64,000 bases of DNA from Sinomicrobium oceani (GTDB lineage: Bacteria > Bacteroidota > Bacteroidia > Flavobacteriales > Flavobacteriaceae): assembly GCF_900119185.1 (NCBI RefSeq), contig NZ_FPJE01000004.1, positions 1-64,000 of the forward strand, given 5' to 3'. Each line of letters opens with the position of its first letter. Position 1 is the first letter of the stretch. This document shows positions 7,847 to 16,551 of this stretch, piece by piece. The notes below the pieces were generated by a model. It searched no databases. It saw only the letters and a program-made list of their open reading frames with translations, and was not told the origin of the DNA. The translations under genes and the position numbers were made by a program.

Positions 7847-10297
7847 TTAGAAGGAATAGGAGAAGTTTGCAGAAATGTTTCTCGTCCACTGTGGGTTTAT
7901 AGTAGACCATCCTGTATAATACTCTTCGTCCGTAATGTTGTTGAGTTTTAACGTAACCCGAAAATCTTTTGTGCCATAAAATACCGAGGCATTCAGCACC
8001 GTATATTCGGGTAGGGTAAATGCACCGGTATTGTTCCGGTTCATGATTTTATTCTCCCCGGCGTAATTTCCTCCGAAACCTAAACCGAAGCCTTGCAATT
8101 TTCCGGATGTAAACTGGTAATCGGCCCAAAGGTTTGCTGTATTCAAAGGTCCCGCAGATTCCGGCCTGCGTCCTTTAAAAGCAGCATCGCCTTCTTCAAG
8201 CCTGCTGTCTACATAGCTGTAACCGGCAATGATATTAAGACCTTCTACCGGATTGGCATTGACAGAAGCTTCTATACCTTTGTTGCGTTGCTCCCCGTCT
8301 TGGGTATATTCATAGTTGCCGTCTCCGCTATCTATGCGCAGTACCCTGTCTTTGACCTGAATGTCGTAATAGCTGACAACAGCTGTCAACTTATCTTTGA
8401 AAAGATTGAATTTGGTTCCGGCCTCAAATTGTGTAGCATGCTCGGGGTTAAACGACCGTACACTGGTAATTCCTCCTGTAACCTCTGTTTGTGGAGCGAC
8501 ATTGGTGAAACCGTCCATATAATTGGCAAATACGGAGACCTGGTCGAGAATGGGTTGGTAAACCAGTCCGAATTTCGGGGAAAATGCCGTCTGGTTGTAG
8601 GTGTCATTCCAGAACCGGTCTACCCGGATACTGGCCATTGCGGATAATTCCGGAAGCAGGTTAATGACGTCGGAAGCATACACACTGAGTATTTCCTGCA
8701 CGGTCCTGGACGGGTTTATCTTGGAACCTGCGAGTAGGGCATCGGTCCCTGCCTGGGTGAGTATACCGCTGTCATCGGTGTAACGGGCAGCGTCTGTGAT
8801 CTGTAAAATTCCCTGGTTGAATGTTTCAAGGTCAGAACCTATATAGACAAGGCCGTTCATTACATACGGACTGCTATTACTCGAAATATCGGTTTTCAGG
8901 TAATCGAGTCCTGCGACGATCCTGTTGCGCATGGAGCCTATTTTGAAATCCCCGATAAAGTTTTGTTGAATATCTGTTCCGACCGTTTCGGAATTTTGTT
9001 TGCTGAGATACCTGGAGAGTACAATACCGTCATTGAGACTCACGGAGGCAGCGGTTTCTGCCGAGGTGGTAGACTCATAAAGATAAGAATAGTATCCGTC
9101 CGACTTCGCAGAGGAGGTGGAGAAAGAGGTTTGTGAGGTCCAGTTGTCACTCAGTTTATAGTTCATCTGTGCCTGAAGGCTGTAGGTCGGGTTGTCTATG
9201 TACAGGTCGTTACCGGTGTAAGATCTTTTATGGTCATAAGCCAGTTCGTTCATGTTATGTACACGGAGCGGATGAGAACGATCCAGGAACAACATAGTCT
9301 GATTGGTGCTTCTCCCGTTGTATATTTCCGTATTTATAAAGAAGGAGAGCCTGTCGTTGACCTGGTAAGACAAGGACGGAGCAACATAAAAGGATCTTCG
9401 GAAACCGGCATCCTGAAAGCTATTTTGGGTGTGATAGGCGCTGTTCACCCGGAGGTAAATGTCTTTTTCCGTACTCAGCGGGGTATTCACATCGAGGGTA
9501 ACCCTGTTTTGTCCGTAACTTCCTGCGGTGTACGCTACATTACCCCGGAACATGCCCTGAGGTTTTTTGGTAACGATATTGATGAGTCCGCCATAAGAAA
9601 TGAGACTGCTTCCGTAAAGTGTGCCGGAAGGTCCCTTGATAACCTCGATGCGTTCGGTATTGGCAATCTCGGGACTACCGTTGGTCAGTGCAGGAAGACC
9701 GTTGAGCATGGTGGGCTGTACGGCAAATCCGCGGATAGCAAAATATCCGGCCCCGTCGGTCCCCCTTCCCGTCGGTTCCCAGAGCATGGTAACCCCCGGA
9801 GCATTGCGGAGCGCATCGTTGAAATTGGTAATCACCTGATCTTCGAGGAGCTGACTGCCGATGTTGTTGGAAACCTGTGGGTTTTCAATATCTTTCAGGG
9901 GCATTTTGGATACGTAGGCACTTTCTCTCTGTGCATACCTATTGGCTTTACTCCCTTCGACAACAACCTCATCAAGTTGCTCCTGTTGCTCGGTAAGTAT
10001 GATATTCGGAATTATAGTAACTTCGTTGGCCCTGACAACTATACGGGTTTCTCTGGTTTTGAACCCGACCGATGATGCTTTCAGGAGGTAGGCACCCGAT
10101 GCGATACCGGAAATCTCATAATTTCCTTTGCTATCAGTCAGTACGCCTTTTGCAGTTCCGTTTTTTCCGATAGTAATAGTTACGTATTCTATAGGGGTAT
10201 TGTTATTGGATATTACGGTGCCCCTGATGGTTCCGTTTTGCGCTGCGACCCCGGTAGCGAACAGAACAAGGGACAAAATGGGTAATAGCTTTTTCAT
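7847..10297 (-). CDS. TonB-dependent siderophore-type receptor
   Basis: An 816-residue outer-membrane receptor. Residues 1-19 are a Sec signal peptide ending in VAAQ. Residues 22-110 form a CarboxypepD_reg-like beta-sandwich, common in Bacteroidota receptors. DEVVVEGSKANRYAQRESAY follows as the region before the plug. The plug (about 140-250) contains NDALRNAPGVTML and IEVIKGPSGTLYGS, typical of FhuE/FpvA-like receptors, and the rest is a 22-strand barrel ending in NISANFSYSF with a terminal Phe. The likely role is uptake of a ferric siderophore, powered by TonB. No siderophore synthesis or ABC genes are nearby, which suggests use of foreign siderophores. The substrate is inferred. Confidence 0.9.
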   Translation of the reverse strand: MKKLLPILSLVLFATGVAAQNGTIRGTVISNNNTPIEYVTITIGKNGTAKGVLTDSKGNYEISGIASGAYLLKASSVGFKTRETRIVVRANEVTIIPNIILTEQQEQLDEVVVEGSKANRYAQRESAYVSKMPLKDIENPQVSNNIGSQLLEDQVITNFNDALRNAPGVTMLWEPTGRGTDGAGYFAIRGFAVQPTMLNGLPALTNGSPEIANTERIEVIKGPSGTLYGSSLISYGGLINIVTKKPQGMFRGNVAYTAGSYGQNRVTLDVNTPLSTEKDIYLRVNSAYHTQNSFQDAGFRRSFYVAPSLSYQVNDRLSFFINTEIYNGRSTNQTMLFLDRSHPLRVHNMNELAYDHKRSYTGNDLYIDNPTYSLQAQMNYKLSDNWTSQTSFSTSSAKSDGYYSYLYESTTSAETAASVSLNDGIVLSRYLSKQNSETVGTDIQQNFIGDFKIGSMRNRIVAGLDYLKTDISSNSSPYVMNGLVYIGSDLETFNQGILQITDAARYTDDSGILTQAGTDALLAGSKINPSRTVQEILSVYASDVINLLPELSAMASIRVDRFWNDTYNQTAFSPKFGLVYQPILDQVSVFANYMDGFTNVAPQTEVTGGITSVRSFNPEHATQFEAGTKFNLFKDKLTAVVSYYDIQVKDRVLRIDSGDGNYEYTQDGEQRNKGIEASVNANPVEGLNIIAGYSYVDSRLEEGDAAFKGRRPESAGPLNTANLWADYQFTSGKLQGFGLGFGGNYAGENKIMNRNNTGAFTLPEYTVLNASVFYGTKDFRVTLKLNNITDEEYYTGWSTINPQWTRNISANFSYSF

Positions 10298-10330
10298 AGT
10301 GGTTTTTATTTAGAATAAATTCAAACAGTG

Positions 10331-10361
10331 CAAAAGTATTCAACCTTTATTATATGACAAA
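10331..10361 (-). promoter_or_regulatory. Bacteroidota promoter of the TonB receptor
   Basis: On the minus strand TACTTTTG (10338-10331) fits the -7 consensus TAnnTTTG, and TTTG (10361-10358) fits the -33 box with 19 bases between. The start point would be near 10324, about 27 bases before the ATG. I did not find a clear Fur box. Confidence 0.6.
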
Positions 10362-10518
10362 GTATTTCTTCAGAATAATTTATGTGTATTTAATTTATTG
10401 ATTAGTAGTATTTTATGTTTTATTCTTCCTTTGGTGTATCGAAGTGGTAGAGGCTTTGGGGAAACTTGTATTTCTGAACACGAGCCCATATTAATAAACG
10501 TGAAAAAAGAATTATGAC

Positions 10519-11117
10519 ATGGAGTGCTTTAAGTATACTGGTCTCCGGCAGATATGCACAAAACATAATGAATGGAGTAAAAATTATGAGAAAGATATGC
10601 TGCCCGAGGTGAAATCATCTTTTCAGGCAGTCCATAAAGAAAATTTGTCTCGATTAAATTTTCTTTTGACCATTTAAGTTATGCAAGTAATAAATTTGAT
10701 TTTAAGTTAAAGGGGAAGAAATTCGTTCAGATTTTTGATGTCGAAGGCCGGTTTGTGGTGATGGCGGTCGAAAAGGATGGATCGACACTCAGGTTTTACT
10801 ACATTGACGATTCCGGTTTAGTGCCGGTCGCTTTTGCAGCACCTTTTCCTGTGACGATCCATTCTTTTGAAAGCCCGATGGCTTTTCACTTTTTTACGTA
10901 TAGCGGTTCTGTGCCTACGTATATAAACCGTATGTTCGACAATAATTTCGAGCATGTCCCGGGAGATATTGAGAAGCATATTTTCAGGATGAAGGATTTC
11001 AGAAAAGACAGGGATGATATTGTGTCGGAAATAATATTCCGCTATAAGGGAGCCTTTTTTATGGGAGGATATTCGGAAGACACTGAGAGTTATTCCCTCT
11101 GGAAATTTCAGGAATAA
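10519..11117 (+). pseudogene. hypothetical protein gene broken by one frameshift
   Basis: The ATG at 10519 opens a frame (MECFKYTGLRQICTKHNEW...) that stops at 10675. A second frame, closed upstream by TAA at 10635-10637, continues from about 10641 as KFVSIKFSFDHLSYASNKF and runs to the stop at 11117. Adding one base to the four-A run at 10640-10643 joins both parts into about 199 residues of smooth, charged, soluble protein. The only initiation codons in the second frame are internal (GTG 10755, ATG 10761), and coding-like sequence continues before them. I do not recognise the family. A real disruption and a sequencing error look the same here. The gene ends just before a strong terminator. 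Confidence 0.65.
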
Positions 11118-11159
11118 TTTTCAGAATAACATGGAGTACCGCCATTTCTATAGCAACAA

Positions 11160-11193
11160 AAAACCTCCATCCGGTTAAAGATGGAGGTTTTTT
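11160..11193. terminator. bidirectional terminator between the broken gene and rpmA
   Basis: AAACCTCCATC (11161-11171) pairs with GATGGAGGTTT (11180-11190), an 11-bp stem with an 8-base loop, flanked by A-run and T-run. It can end transcripts from both sides and serves the converging hypothetical gene and rplU-rpmA. Confidence 0.85.
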
Positions 11194-11217
11194 AATGTTG
11201 TAAAAGAAAAGTATTTC

Positions 11218-11478
11218 TTAAGCCTCAAAAGGCAAAATAGAAACATAAGATTTGTTGTTCTTTTTCTTTTCGAATTTCACTACACCGTCAACTTTTGCGT
11301 GCAGGGTATGATCTTTACCCATGTACACGTTTTCACCCGGGTTATGGGCTGTACCACGTTGACGTACGATAATATTTCCGGCAATGGCAGCTTGCCCTCC
11401 GAATATCTTTACACCAAGACGTTTAGATTCTGATTCCCTACCGTTCTTGGAACTACCTACACCTTTCTTGTGAGCCAT
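11218..11478 (-). CDS. rpmA: 50S ribosomal protein L27
   Basis: An 86-residue ribosomal protein of the large subunit whose N-terminus reaches toward the peptidyl transferase centre. [20 protein letters not shown] and the G-rich core [17 protein letters not shown] are family hallmarks. The N-terminus begins directly with MAHKKG, so there is no cleavable leader of the Firmicutes type. It lies 74 bp downstream of rplU on the same strand, the usual order, and probably shares its transcript. Length is normal. Confidence 0.97.
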   Translation of the reverse strand: MAHKKGVGSSKNGRESESKRLGVKIFGGQAAIAGNIIVRQRGTAHNPGENVYMGKDHTLHAKVDGVVKFEKKKNNKSYVSILPFEA

Positions 11479-11552
11479 TTTGTTCGGTTTTTAATCCCTG
11501 TTTTACCAAAAGTAATAAGGGAGGGTTATACTTTAGTTATTTGTTCACGGGG

Positions 11553-12206
11553 TTATTTTTCAATACCGCCGTCCAGTTTTTCCTGTAATTCATTCAGTTC
11601 GTCCCATTTGCCGTCTGCAGCAAGCTGAGCTTGTTGAGGCCATGTATCAGGAACTTTGTTTGCATAGTTCGGACCTGCTTCGGTAAGGATATCCTTAAGT
11701 TTATCTACGGAAGTAGCAGCGAGGTCTGCATATGTGATAATACCCGTATTGTTGAACAACTCGGCAATTTTAGGGCCGATTCCTTCAATTTTTTTCAGGT
11801 CATCTCCTTTTTTGGTCGCTTTTTTAGCAGGAGCCTTTTTTGCAGGTTTTTCTGCTTTCTCGGCGTTAGCTTTAGAAGCTGATTTCTTAGCTCCCGAACC
11901 TACGATGCTTTCAATAACGATTTCTGTGAGGGCTTGTCTGTGACCATTTTTCACTTTGTATCCCTTACGTCTTTTCTTTTTGAAAACAATTACTTTGTCA
12001 CCTTTCAGGTGCTTAACTACTTTGGCTTCTATAGAAGCACCGTCTATAGCCGGGGCGCCAACGGTGATATCTCCTCCGTTATCTACCAGAAGTACATTGT
12101 CGAAAGAAACTTTCGCTCCTTCATCTTCTGCCAGTCGGTGAACAAATACCTTTTGGTCTTTCGCAACTTTAAATTGCTGCCCTGCTATCTCTACAATTGC
12201 GTACAT
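11553..12206 (-). CDS. rplU: 50S ribosomal protein L21 with C-terminal helix-hairpin-helix extension
   Basis: The first 100 or so residues are L21 (MYAIVEIAGQQFKVAKDQKV, then KKRRKGYKVKNGHRQ, which contacts 23S rRNA). After residue 105 comes a lysine/alanine-rich linker (about 108-134), and then a helix-hairpin-helix-like domain with LKKIEGIGPKIAELFNNTGI. Total length is 217, about twice that of E. coli L21 (103). Such extensions occur in Bacteroidota L21. The extra domain may bind RNA or DNA, but its job is unknown to me. It is the first gene of rplU-rpmA and has a clear promoter. Confidence 0.95.
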   Translation of the reverse strand: MYAIVEIAGQQFKVAKDQKVFVHRLAEDEGAKVSFDNVLLVDNGGDITVGAPAIDGASIEAKVVKHLKGDKVIVFKKKRRKGYKVKNGHRQALTEIVIESIVGSGAKKSASKANAEKAEKPAKKAPAKKATKKGDDLKKIEGIGPKIAELFNNTGIITYADLAATSVDKLKDILTEAGPNYANKVPDTWPQQAQLAADGKWDELNELQEKLDGGIEK

Positions 12207-12264
12207 AGCGTTTAATTATATTAAATTATCTTCGTAAACCCCTACCCATAGGTAAAGGCGGGTG

Positions 12265-12294
12265 CAAATATACACCTAAATCCTTAAAGGGCAA
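12265..12294 (-). promoter_or_regulatory. promoter of rplU-rpmA
   Basis: Minus-strand TATATTTG (12272-12265) matches the -7 consensus TAnnTTTG, and TTG (12294-12292) gives the -33 box at a 19-base spacing. The start would be about 50 bases before the rplU ATG. This is one of the cleanest promoters in the window. Confidence 0.65.
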
Positions 12295-12311
12295 GTGGCT
12301 GAGGATAATTT

Positions 12312-12779
12312 TTATGCTTTTTCGGGTACCTTTTTGCTGAGGTTCCAGCTGGGCTTGAATTTTTGCATGAAAGCGAGGGTCAATACTACGGTAGAAGCAA
12401 AGCCCTCCACAGCGAGAATAAAGAGCAGAATGCCGGGACGCTGATTGTAACTCTTAATCCAGGTATTCATGATTTTTTCGGGAAAGGCAGGGTCGAGATG
12501 AAACATGTATACGCCCATAAAACCTACGAATATGAGTGTTGCGATAAACCCGGTAAAGATCCCGGTGGTCGCACCTGCATAATAATCAAATCTGTCCCGG
12601 AGTATAAGACGTTTAAAACGAATGGAAGCATAAATACCATAACCTACGATGACCCCATTCAGTAAACGGAGCCAAATATTTTCGTGCAGATTAAATAATC
12701 GTACGATCAAAAAGTAGGCAATAAGCACTATAGCTGTTACTACCCCGTATCTCCAATGAATATTTTTACCTCCTGTCAT
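12312..12779 (-). CDS. DUF4199-like membrane protein
   Basis: A 155-residue protein with four predicted membrane helices: about 11-28, 37-54, 70-93 and 115-136. It resembles the DUF4199 proteins of Bacteroidota, which are small four-helix membrane proteins of unknown function. The N-terminus is short and polar and the C-terminus is basic (KFKPSWNLSKKVPEKA), consistent with a cytoplasmic tail. It stands alone between rplU and the peptidase pair. I cannot suggest a function from context. Confidence 0.7.
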   Translation of the reverse strand: MTGGKNIHWRYGVVTAIVLIAYFLIVRLFNLHENIWLRLLNGVIVGYGIYASIRFKRLILRDRFDYYAGATTGIFTGFIATLIFVGFMGVYMFHLDPAFPEKIMNTWIKSYNQRPGILLFILAVEGFASTVVLTLAFMQKFKPSWNLSKKVPEKA

Positions 12780-13003
12780 AATATAAAATATTGAATGATA
12801 GGTATTAAGTTACAAAAAAATATATTACTATACCAAGACTTTGGTATTTTTAACCCGGATTTCAGAAAAAACAGTAAATCCTGTAACATTAGTTAAAAAT
12901 ACTATACTAATATTGCAACAGGGATGCATGTACTCTTCCCGGATATTTTTTCGGACCTTTACGGTTCATATGGAGAATTACACAACACAAAACACAAAAT
13001 TTT

Positions 13004-14326
13004 ATGAAGCAGAAATTTTTACCTCTTGCTTTGCTGGTAACGGCAATCTTGCCTGCTACGGCCCAGCAGGTTTCTTATGAAGAATACGACCTGGATAACG
13101 GGCTCCATGTTATTCTTCACAAAGACAATACGGCCCCGGTGATCACAACCGCTGTCATGTATCATGTAGGGTCTAAAGACGAGGATCCCGAGCGAACAGG
13201 GTTTGCCCACTTTTTCGAACACCTGCTCTTCGAAGGAACGAAGAATATAGAACGGGGACAATGGTTTAAGATCGTTACGGCCAATGGCGGGCAAAATAAT
13301 GCCAATACCACCCAGGACCGTACCTATTATTATGAAGTTTTTCCTTCCAACAATCTTGAACTGGGATTGTGGATGGAATCTGAACGTATGCTGCACCCGG
13401 TTATAAACCAGACAGGTGTGGAGACACAAAACGAAGTAGTTAAGGAAGAGAAAAGAATGCGGATGGATAATCAGCCTTACGGGCAGTTTGCGACAGCACT
13501 TTTTGAAAATCTGTTCGACAAACATCCTTACCGCTGGCCTATTATAGGTTCGATGCAACATCTCGATGCGGCCAAACTCGACGAGTTTCTTGCGTTTAAC
13601 GATAAATTCTATGTGCCTAACAACGCGGTGCTGGTCGTGGCAGGAGATCTCGATACGGAGAAAACCAAAAAGATGATCCGGGATTATTTTGGCCCTATTC
13701 CGCGCGGGAAGGATATTGTAAGGGAAACCTTTGAAGAAACGCCCATAACCCAGGTGAAAAAAGCCAGGTTTGAAGATCCCAATATACAGATACCTGCCAT
13801 TCTTACGGCATACCGTACGCCTTCTATGAAGGAACGCGATGCTTATGTTCTCGACATGATATCTTCCATACTCAGCGACGGAAAGTCTTCGCGACTGTAT
13901 AAAAAACTGGTTGATGAAGAGAAAAAGGCCATGGAGGTGGGCGCTTTCAATTATGCCCTGGAAGATTACGGGGCCTATATTATTTACGCACTCCCGCTCG
14001 GAGGGACATCTCTCGATGTCCTTGTGGCAGAAATTGATGAAGAAGTCGGGAAACTGCAAAACGAGCTTATTTCGGAGCGTGATTATGAAAAACTCCAGAA
14101 CAAGTTTGAGAGTCAGTTTGTCAATGCAAACTCCAGCATAGAAGGAATAGCCAACTCTCTGGCGAGGTATTATATGCTTTACGGTGATACCAAACTCATC
14201 AACGAGGAAATTGATATTTACCGATCCGTAACCCGCGAGGATATCCGGGAAGTAGCCAGGAAATACCTGAATCCGAACCAGCGGTTACTTCTGGAATATG
14301 TTCCGGAGGAAAGCGAAAACAACTAA
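13004..14326 (+). CDS. secreted M16 zinc peptidase, catalytic subunit
   Basis: A 440-residue periplasmic protein of the insulinase/M16B family. Residues 1-21 form a signal peptide (MKQKFLPLALLVTAILPATAQ). The inverted zinc motif HxxEH is present as HFFEHLLFEG near residue 68, with the third ligand Glu in the NEVVKEEKRM helix near 148. The second M16 half-domain follows from about 190. The R/Y motif that holds substrate in the partner subunit is not visible here (SRLYKKLVDEEKKAMEVGAF lacks it). The next gene has the complementary pattern, so the two probably form a heterodimer that degrades peptides or small proteins. Confidence 0.92.
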   Translation: MKQKFLPLALLVTAILPATAQQVSYEEYDLDNGLHVILHKDNTAPVITTAVMYHVGSKDEDPERTGFAHFFEHLLFEGTKNIERGQWFKIVTANGGQNNANTTQDRTYYYEVFPSNNLELGLWMESERMLHPVINQTGVETQNEVVKEEKRMRMDNQPYGQFATALFENLFDKHPYRWPIIGSMQHLDAAKLDEFLAFNDKFYVPNNAVLVVAGDLDTEKTKKMIRDYFGPIPRGKDIVRETFEETPITQVKKARFEDPNIQIPAILTAYRTPSMKERDAYVLDMISSILSDGKSSRLYKKLVDEEKKAMEVGAFNYALEDYGAYIIYALPLGGTSLDVLVAEIDEEVGKLQNELISERDYEKLQNKFESQFVNANSSIEGIANSLARYYMLYGDTKLINEEIDIYRSVTREDIREVARKYLNPNQRLLLEYVPEESENN

Positions 14327-14390
14327 TTGTAATCGCACAAAAGGAATTATTGTACAATAAACTTTGGTGTTTTATAAAAAGACAAACCTG

Positions 14391-16457
14391 ATGAAAAAAT
14401 TAATATTTACCTTATTATTTATCAGTGCCTTTGCCTTGCAGGCACAAATAGACAGGAGCAAGCAGCCCTCACCGGGGCCAGCCCCGGAAATCCACCTGGG
14501 TACACCCCAGACTTTTGATATGAACAACGGACTGAAAGTGATCGTTGTTGAAAATCATAAACTACCCCGGGTTTCTTATACGTTAACCATAGATAACCCG
14601 CTTTTTGCCGAAGGAGAAAAAGCCGGTGTTTCAAGTCTTACCGGGAGCATGCTCGGAAAAGGCTCTGTCCATATCGATAAGGATAGTTTTAATGACGAGG
14701 TAGACTACATGGGGGCCAGTATGAATTTTGGACATAGTGGTGCGTATGCCAGTGGATTGTCCAAATATGCGGAGAGAATACTGGAACTTATGGCAGACGC
14801 GGCTTTACATCCCGATTTTAAAGAAGACGAATTCGGGAAGGAAAAGGACCTTTTGCTCGAAGGATTGAAAAGTAACGAGAAAAGTGTTTCCGCAACGGCA
14901 AAGCGTGTAGAGTCTGCCCTGGCCTACGGGAAAAACAGCCCGCAGGGAGAGTTTGTTACGGAAGAGACCGTTAACCGGGTATCACTCGAAGATGTTAAGA
15001 ACTTCTATGGAAATTATTTTGTTCCGGAAAATGCCTACCTCGTTATCGTAGGCGATGTAAAATTCAAGGATATCCGTAAACAGGTAGAAAAACATTTTAA
15101 GGGATGGAGAAAAGCAGCACCTCCGGTAGCAAATTATGCCAAACCCTCTGATGCGCAGTACACACAGATCAACCTTGTTAACATGCCCAATGCGGTACAG
15201 TCCGAAATCGCCGTAGAAAACCTGATGGATCTCCGTATGTCCGATGCCGATTATTTTCCGGCCATGCTGGCCAATAAAATTCTCGGTGGTGGCGGAGAAG
15301 CCAGGTTATTTCTCAACCTCAGGGAGGATAAAGGATATACGTACGGGGCCTATTCCAGGATAGGAGCCGATCTTCGTACGACGTCCAGGTTTCGTGCATG
15401 GGCGAGTGTCAGGAATGAGGTTACGGATAGTGCCGTGGTCGCTTTTCTGGGTGAAATAGACCGGATAACCACTGACAAAGTTTCTGCTCAGGAACTCGAA
15501 GTGGCCAAAGCCGATTATGCAGGGAGTTTTGTAATGGCCCTTGAGAAGCCGGAAACCATAGCACGGTACGCACTCCTGACGAAAACACAAAAACTGCCTG
15601 AGAATTTTTACCAGACTTACCTGGAAAAGGTCGAAGCCGTTACGGCAGAACAAGTACTCGATGCTGCCAGAAAGTTCTTTAAAGGTAACCAGGCCAGGAT
15701 CGTTGTTACAGGAAAAGCCGCAGACATTGCGGAGAATCTGGAAAAGGTTACATTCCGCGGAAAAAAGGTGCCGGTACGTTACTATGACAAGTATGCAAAC
15801 CCTATAGAAAAACCTCAGGAAAAACGCATTGCCGAAGGTGTTACCGTACAAAGTGTATTGGACAGTTATATAGCAGCTGTAGGAGGAGTGGCAAAACTCG
15901 AAACCGTAAAGAACATGGTGAGTGAGACCAAAGGTACCATACAGGGAATGCAGCTCGATATCATCGCCAAAAATACTTCGGACGGAAAGGTCCTCACCGA
16001 AACAGCCATGATGGGTAATACGATGAGCAAACAGGTATTTAACGGAAAGACAGGGTATGTCGTACAACAGGGACAGCGTATGGAGCTCGAAGGAGAAAAG
16101 CTGGAGCAGATGAAAGATAATGCCTATCCTTTTCCGGAACTGGAACTGCGCAATAAGGAAACCGTTACGTTAAAGGGCATAGAAGAAATAGATGGGAAGG
16201 ATGCGTATGCCATACAAAACGGGGCTTATACCTCGTACTATGATGTAGAATCCGGGCTGAAAGTGTTCCAGGTATTTACCACCGAGGTTAACGGGCAATC
16301 TTTAAAACAAACATTCAAATTTGAGGATTACCAGGATGTCGAAGGTATAAAAATACCGTTCAAAACAATAATGGATACCGGGATGGGTATGGAGATGGAA
16401 CTCCATACGGCGACCGTGAAATTCAATGAAGAAATTCCCGAGGCCGATTTCGAGTAA
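14391..16457 (+). CDS. secreted M16 peptidase-like protein, non-catalytic partner subunit
   Basis: I start this at the ATG at 14391, because the next residues MKKLIFTLLFISAFALQAQ form a clean signal peptide; a longer frame from TTG 14364 is unlikely. The 688-residue product has two M16 half-domains (about 40-440), but the HxxEH motif is missing. It has the R/Y substrate-binding motif as LREDKGYTYGAYSRIG (near 310-325). Residues 480-688 form an extra domain, mostly beta strands, resembling the LolA/outer-membrane lipoprotein-sorting fold seen in other Bacteroidota M16 proteins. It follows the catalytic partner by 64 bp and probably forms the other half of the enzyme. Confidence 0.88.
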   Translation: MKKLIFTLLFISAFALQAQIDRSKQPSPGPAPEIHLGTPQTFDMNNGLKVIVVENHKLPRVSYTLTIDNPLFAEGEKAGVSSLTGSMLGKGSVHIDKDSFNDEVDYMGASMNFGHSGAYASGLSKYAERILELMADAALHPDFKEDEFGKEKDLLLEGLKSNEKSVSATAKRVESALAYGKNSPQGEFVTEETVNRVSLEDVKNFYGNYFVPENAYLVIVGDVKFKDIRKQVEKHFKGWRKAAPPVANYAKPSDAQYTQINLVNMPNAVQSEIAVENLMDLRMSDADYFPAMLANKILGGGGEARLFLNLREDKGYTYGAYSRIGADLRTTSRFRAWASVRNEVTDSAVVAFLGEIDRITTDKVSAQELEVAKADYAGSFVMALEKPETIARYALLTKTQKLPENFYQTYLEKVEAVTAEQVLDAARKFFKGNQARIVVTGKAADIAENLEKVTFRGKKVPVRYYDKYANPIEKPQEKRIAEGVTVQSVLDSYIAAVGGVAKLETVKNMVSETKGTIQGMQLDIIAKNTSDGKVLTETAMMGNTMSKQVFNGKTGYVVQQGQRMELEGEKLEQMKDNAYPFPELELRNKETVTLKGIEEIDGKDAYAIQNGAYTSYYDVESGLKVFQVFTTEVNGQSLKQTFKFEDYQDVEGIKIPFKTIMDTGMGMEMELHTATVKFNEEIPEADFE

Positions 16458-16480
16458 TTGATATTCCTTCGGAACCCCTC

Positions 16481-16551
16481 AAAACGGCTCTGCGACTCCT
16501 GTTTACCTACCTTTTAGGATAATATACGAACAGGAGTCACAGGGCCGTTTT
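16481..16551. terminator. long-stem bidirectional terminator
   Basis: A 23-bp stem with only two G-U pairs joins 16481-16503 to 16529-16551, starting AAAACGGC and ending GCCGTTTT, followed by T-rich sequence on both strands. It separates the M16 operon from the converging polysaccharide locus. The stop codon of the lyase gene abuts it. Confidence 0.85.

Noticed and set aside
9230-10075. 281-codon plus-strand open frame
   Set aside because: It lies wholly inside the TonB receptor gene on the other strand, which has a signal peptide, plug and barrel motifs. The antisense product has no recognisable features.
10755-11117. 120-codon gene as an independent protein
   Set aside because: Coding-like sequence continues upstream in the same frame before any start codon, and joins the 10519 frame with one indel, so it is treated as part of a broken longer gene.
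13019-14059. 346-codon minus-strand frame over the M16 peptidase
   Set aside because: The plus-strand gene has the HxxEH motif and signal peptide; the antisense frame is Ile/Phe/Arg-rich shadow coding.
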